A stretch of DNA of 42,290 nt from Phycisphaerae bacterium. Its GTDB lineage: Bacteria; Planctomycetota; Phycisphaerae; Phycisphaerales; SM1A02. The translations under genes were made by a program, and so were the position numbers. Below, piece after piece: positions 39,513 to 42,290 of this stretch. Numbering within the stretch: the first letter of the stretch is position 1; every line of letters begins with the position of its first letter. The notes under the pieces are model-generated. The model saw nothing but the letters and a program-made list of their open reading frames with translations, ran no database searches and was not told the origin of the DNA. The stretch is from assembly GCA_016873275.1 (NCBI GenBank), contig VGXO01000022.1:1-42290 (forward strand), in the 5' to 3' direction.

Positions 39513-39518
39513 TAGCAT
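39513..39518 (+). promoter_or_regulatory. Putative -10 box TAGCAT for the EamA transporter
   Basis: TAGCAT followed by CCGCGG, 33 nt before the ATG at 39552; an in-frame TTG at 39537 is an alternative start. Confidence 0.45.
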
Positions 39519-39551
39519 CCGCGGTTCCCCGACGCCTTGATTCTCGACGAG

Positions 39552-40607
39552 ATGTCCACCCGCCAACGCCTCCTCCTTGTCCTGCTGGCGTTTGCGGCGC
39601 TCTACGTCATCTGGGGCTCGACCTACCTCGCGATGAAGGTCGCGATCGCCGAGCTTCCCCCCCTGCTGATGGCGGGCAGCCGGTTCGTCGTCGCCGGAGG
39701 GATCCTTCTGGGGTGCCTGGCGGCGTTCGGAAGGGTCCGGGCGTCCGACCTGCTTCGCCCGCTCCACTGGCGCTCGGCGTTCCTGATCGGCGGCGGGTTG
39801 ATGCTCTTCGGGAACGCCTTCGTCGCGTTGAGCCTTGCGCGGGTGCCGACCGGCGTCGCGGCGCTGATGGTCGCGACGACCCCGATGTGGCTCGTCGGTC
39901 TCGATTGGCTCAGCGGTCGAAGCGGTCGCCCGGCGCCGCAGGTGATCCTCGGGATCTTCGTGGGTCTCGGGGGGATCGGCGTCCTCTCCGGCGTCCTCAC
40001 GCCGGGCGCCGGACTTGACGTCGATCCGTGGGGCGTGCTGGGTCTCCTCCTCGCGACGCTCGGCTGGGCGGTCGGCTCGATCTACTCACGGCATGCGCCG
40101 CTTCCGAAGTCGATCCTCGTCGCGACCGCGATGGAGATGCTCGCGGGCGGCGTCCTGGTCCTCCTGCTCGGTGCATGCCTCGAGGACTGGTCGGGCTTCA
40201 CGCCGGCGAACGCCTCGTGGTCGGCCTACGCCGCGTGGGGCTACCTCATCGTGTTCGGCTCGCTCATCGGCTTCACGGCGTACCTCTGGCTTCTGCGGGA
40301 GGTCTCCGCCGCGAAGGTCGCGACCTACGCCTACGTCAACCCGATCGTGGCGGTGTGGCTGGGATGGGGCTACCTCGGCGAGCCGGTCGGCGTCCGCACC
40401 TTCGTCGCGGCTGGACTGATCCTCGCGGCGGTCCTCCTCATCAACCTCTACCGACGACCTCCGAAGGATGCGCCGGCGACCGAGCCGGTCGCGTCGATCG
40501 ACGCTCCTGCCGCGGAGGAACAGGTGCTCGAGGAGGAGCACCACGCCGCCGAGGTCCATGCGTCGCGCGGGACCGAGCCGACCTCGGTCAACCCCACGAC
40601 GCGCTGA
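39552..40607 (+). CDS. EamA/DMT-family transporter
   Basis: Inner-membrane drug/metabolite transporter superfamily protein of the YedA/RhaT-like group, 351 residues. Ten membrane segments are arranged as two EamA repeats. The first starts VIWGSTYLAMKVAI with the family's WGS/T motif and continues RFVVAGGIL; the second has GWAVGSIYSRH and ATYAYVNPIVAVWLGWGYLGEP, the hallmark end of EamA proteins. Substrate is unknown; exporters of amino acids or related metabolites are typical. The last ~45 residues are a hydrophilic, Glu/Ala/His-rich cytoplasmic tail (EEQVLEEEHHAAEVHA) not usual for the family. Confidence 0.93.
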   Translation: MSTRQRLLLVLLAFAALYVIWGSTYLAMKVAIAELPPLLMAGSRFVVAGGILLGCLAAFGRVRASDLLRPLHWRSAFLIGGGLMLFGNAFVALSLARVPTGVAALMVATTPMWLVGLDWLSGRSGRPAPQVILGIFVGLGGIGVLSGVLTPGAGLDVDPWGVLGLLLATLGWAVGSIYSRHAPLPKSILVATAMEMLAGGVLVLLLGACLEDWSGFTPANASWSAYAAWGYLIVFGSLIGFTAYLWLLREVSAAKVATYAYVNPIVAVWLGWGYLGEPVGVRTFVAAGLILAAVLLINLYRRPPKDAPATEPVASIDAPAAEEQVLEEEHHAAEVHASRGTEPTSVNPTTR

Positions 40608-40644
40608 GCGTGGCGGCCGCGTCGAGCGCGGTGGTCCGCCGCCG

Positions 40645-40650
40645 TACCAT
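40645..40650 (+). promoter_or_regulatory. Putative -10 box TACCAT, leaderless start
   Basis: TACCAT, then CGCGCTG (7 nt), then the ATG at 40658. No ribosome-binding site is visible. Confidence 0.5.
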
Positions 40651-40657
40651 CGCGCTG

Positions 40658-41257
40658 ATGAGCTCACTCGACTTCCCGCTGACGACCGCCCACGCCGCCC
40701 GCGAGGTTCTTCGCGAGTGGATCTCGAGCGACGCCCTGCGCGGGCACTGCGAGGGCGTCGCGGCATGCATGGAGGGCCATGCCCGGCGCCTCGCCCCGAG
40801 CGAGGTCGAGCGCTGGACGATCGCGGGATTGCTCCATGACCTCGACTACGAGCGGCATCCGACCCCGGCGGAGCATCCGCGGGTCGGCGTCGAGTTCCTC
40901 CGCTCGCGGGGCGTCGACGAGGAGATTCTCGAGGCGATCCTCGGTCATGCCGAGCACGCCGGCACGCTGCGTCGCACGCCGATGGCGAAGGTCCTCTTCG
41001 CGGTGGACGAGCTCAGCGGCTTCATCACCGCCTGCGCCCGCGTGCGCCCGAGCCGCTTCGACGACCTCGAGCCGCGCAGCATCCGGAAGAAGCTCAAGGA
41101 CAAGGCGTTCGCCGCCGGGGTCAGCCGCGAGGACGTCGCCAAGGGCATCGCCGAGATGACGTCGGCGTTCGACCTCGACGAGGATGCGCACCTCGCCGCG
41201 TGCATCGCGGCGCTCCGCGAGGCGGCGCCACGGCTCGGACTCGCTCCCGCGGGCTGA
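40658..41257 (+). CDS. HD-domain hydrolase
   Basis: A 199-residue soluble protein of the HD superfamily. Metal-binding residues are in RGHCEGVAACMEGHARRL (first His), AGLLHDLDYER (His-Asp pair, about 58-68), AEHPRVGVEFL and ILGHAEHAG (about 100). The FAVDELSGFITACARVRP stretch holds the last conserved Asp. Such stand-alone HD proteins are usually phosphohydrolases of nucleotides or related metabolites; the substrate here is not known. The final ~40 residues (DVAKGIAEMTSAFDLDEDAHLAACI) are helical. Confidence 0.88.
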   Translation: MSSLDFPLTTAHAAREVLREWISSDALRGHCEGVAACMEGHARRLAPSEVERWTIAGLLHDLDYERHPTPAEHPRVGVEFLRSRGVDEEILEAILGHAEHAGTLRRTPMAKVLFAVDELSGFITACARVRPSRFDDLEPRSIRKKLKDKAFAAGVSREDVAKGIAEMTSAFDLDEDAHLAACIAALREAAPRLGLAPAG

Positions 41258-41306
41258 GCGGGCGCCGTCGTCGCGGGACCGTCGGCCTCGCGACCTCGCC
41301 AGAGGC

Positions 41307-42290
41307 TCAGATCGCGAAGTACTTCGCCTCGGGGTGGTGGACGATCATCGCGCTCGTCGACTGCTCGGGATCGATCTGCCAGTTCTCGGTGAGCGTGCAG
41401 CCGATGCGGGCGGGATCGAGCAGGCGGAAGAGCTTCTCCTGGTCGCTCATCTCCGGGCACGCCGGATAGCCGAAGCTGTAGCGGCTGCCGCGGTAGGTCT
41501 GGGTGAAGAGGTCGCGGATCCGCGGCGCGTCGTCGCCGCCGATCCCGAGCTCCATCCGCATCCGCTTGTGCCAGAGCTCCGCCAGCGCCTCCGCCGTCTC
41601 GACGCCGAAGCCGTGGAGGTAGAGGTAGTCCTGGTAGCGGTTCGCCTCGAAGAGCGCCCTCGCGCGGCGCGACGCCTCGTCGCCGACGGTGACGCAGTGG
41701 AAGCCGACCACGTCGCGCTCGCCGGCGTCGATCGGGCGGAGGAAGTCCGCGATGCAGAGCCGCTGCCGCGAGGTCTGGCGAGGGAAGGAGAACCGCTCGA
41801 TCTCCCGCGCCGGGTCCTTCGGGTCGAAGATCACGAGGTCGTTGCCCTCGCTCGCGCAGGGGAAGTAGCCGTAGACGACCTTCGGGGCGAGGAACTTCTC
41901 CGCGATCGCCTCCTGCTTGAGGCGCTCGAAGGTGGGCTCGGCGACCTCGGCGATCTTCCGCTCGTAGGTCGCGTCGTCGTCCGCCTGCTTGCGGAATCCC
42001 CACTGCCCGCGGAAGAGGGCGATCGTGTTGATGAAGGGGAACACCTGCTCGAGCGGCAGTCCCTCGACCACGCGGCTCCCGAGGAAGGGCGCGACCGGCA
42101 CCGGCACGTCGCGGCGGACCGAGGAGGTCTCGACCGTCGCGGCCGCGACCGCCGCCGGCGGGCAGGCGCGGCTCCGGGCGATCACCTCGCCCGCCGCCGC
42201 CCGCTTCGCGAGGCGGGCATCGACCTCCGCGTCGAGCTCGCCGAATCGCCCGGTGACGAGGTGCTCGCAGACGCGGAGACCCTCGAAGGC
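41307..42290 (-). CDS. metH: Cobalamin-dependent methionine synthase, C-terminal activation domain (partial)
   Basis: The 3' portion of metH; its start lies beyond the right edge. The visible 327 codons encode the reactivation domain that binds S-adenosylmethionine and remethylates oxidised cob(II)alamin with electrons from flavodoxin or a reductase. Signatures are FINTIALFRGQWGFRK at about visible residues 83-98, VVGFHCVTVGDEASRRARALF, and YRGSRYSFGYPACPE (SAM-binding RxxxGYPACP form). It ends LTENWQIDPEQSTSAMIVHHPEAKYFAI, quoted here only as the family's typical end, immediately after AKYFAI. The rest of the enzyme (homocysteine, folate and B12 domains) is outside the window. It could be a separate activation-domain gene, but this cannot be judged here. 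Confidence 0.93.
   Translation of the reverse strand, partial: AFEGLRVCEHLVTGRFGELDAEVDARLAKRAAAGEVIARSRACPPAAVAAATVETSSVRRDVPVPVAPFLGSRVVEGLPLEQVFPFINTIALFRGQWGFRKQADDDATYERKIAEVAEPTFERLKQEAIAEKFLAPKVVYGYFPCASEGNDLVIFDPKDPAREIERFSFPRQTSRQRLCIADFLRPIDAGERDVVGFHCVTVGDEASRRARALFEANRYQDYLYLHGFGVETAEALAELWHKRMRMELGIGGDDAPRIRDLFTQTYRGSRYSFGYPACPEMSDQEKLFRLLDPARIGCTLTENWQIDPEQSTSAMIVHHPEAKYFAI

Overview
The window is about 70% GC and looks like a chromosomal segment of a planctomycete of the class Phycisphaerae, probably Phycisphaerales. Three secreted proteins end in short Ca-binding, dockerin-like modules of the GDLDGDG...DLAVLLSSWG type. One exported protein ends in a PEP-CTERM-like tail (VPAPGAVALLAIAGLARGRRRSA split here as VPAPG, a hydrophobic stretch and RRR). 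A pseudopilin carries a late 'LDGH' motif. All three are typical of that group, but the assignment is inference from protein style and no rRNA is present.

Layout. 1-469 is non-coding and repeat-rich. 470-4914 holds class I aldolase (fbaB), a Ca2+/cation antiporter, mnmA and an RNase HII-like protein. 4915-7803 holds a leader with a possible small ORF, fusA and its terminator. 7804-10694 is a SpoIIE-type phosphatase coupled to ribD. 10649-15716 (minus) is a three-gene gliding-type ABC exporter operon: ATPase, fused permease/GldG, DUF4340 protein. 15914-18607 holds a PAS/GAF/receiver protein and prmC. 18856-20953 holds a small hypothetical protein, a glycogen-synthase-like glycosyltransferase and tRNA-Arg(TCG). 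21013-24891 (minus) holds a di-haem peroxidase-like protein with short tandem repeats at its 5' end, preceded by an arginase-family ureohydrolase. 24982-28081 holds a receiver-GAF-HD-GYP phosphodiesterase and a doubly anchored coiled-coil lipoprotein. 28179-28351 is a second, inverted copy of the hairpin repeat seen near position 250. 28815-33785 (minus) is a manganese/zinc/iron import operon led by mntR, in which both permeases carry C-terminal DtxR-like domains. 33935-36482 holds two dockerin-like secreted proteins and a pseudopilin. 36830-41257 holds a His/Cys-rich exported peptide, an alpha/beta hydrolase, a PEP-CTERM-like protein, an EamA transporter and an HD-domain protein. The window ends inside metH.

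Two themes cut across the genes. First, many starts, and the tRNA, are preceded by a TAnnnT hexamer, often followed directly by a C-rich CCGCC stretch. For several genes the hexamer is only 6-10 nt from the start codon, which implies leaderless or nearly leaderless mRNAs; one copy has a perfect TTGACA 17 nt upstream. Second, genes within operons overlap by 4 nt (ATGA or GTGA), so translation is probably coupled. The most interesting candidate system is the metal importer: a free MntR, a palindrome overlapping the -10 element of the transporter genes, and two permeases each fused to a repressor-like domain, recalling chlamydial YtgCR but with the domain doubled.
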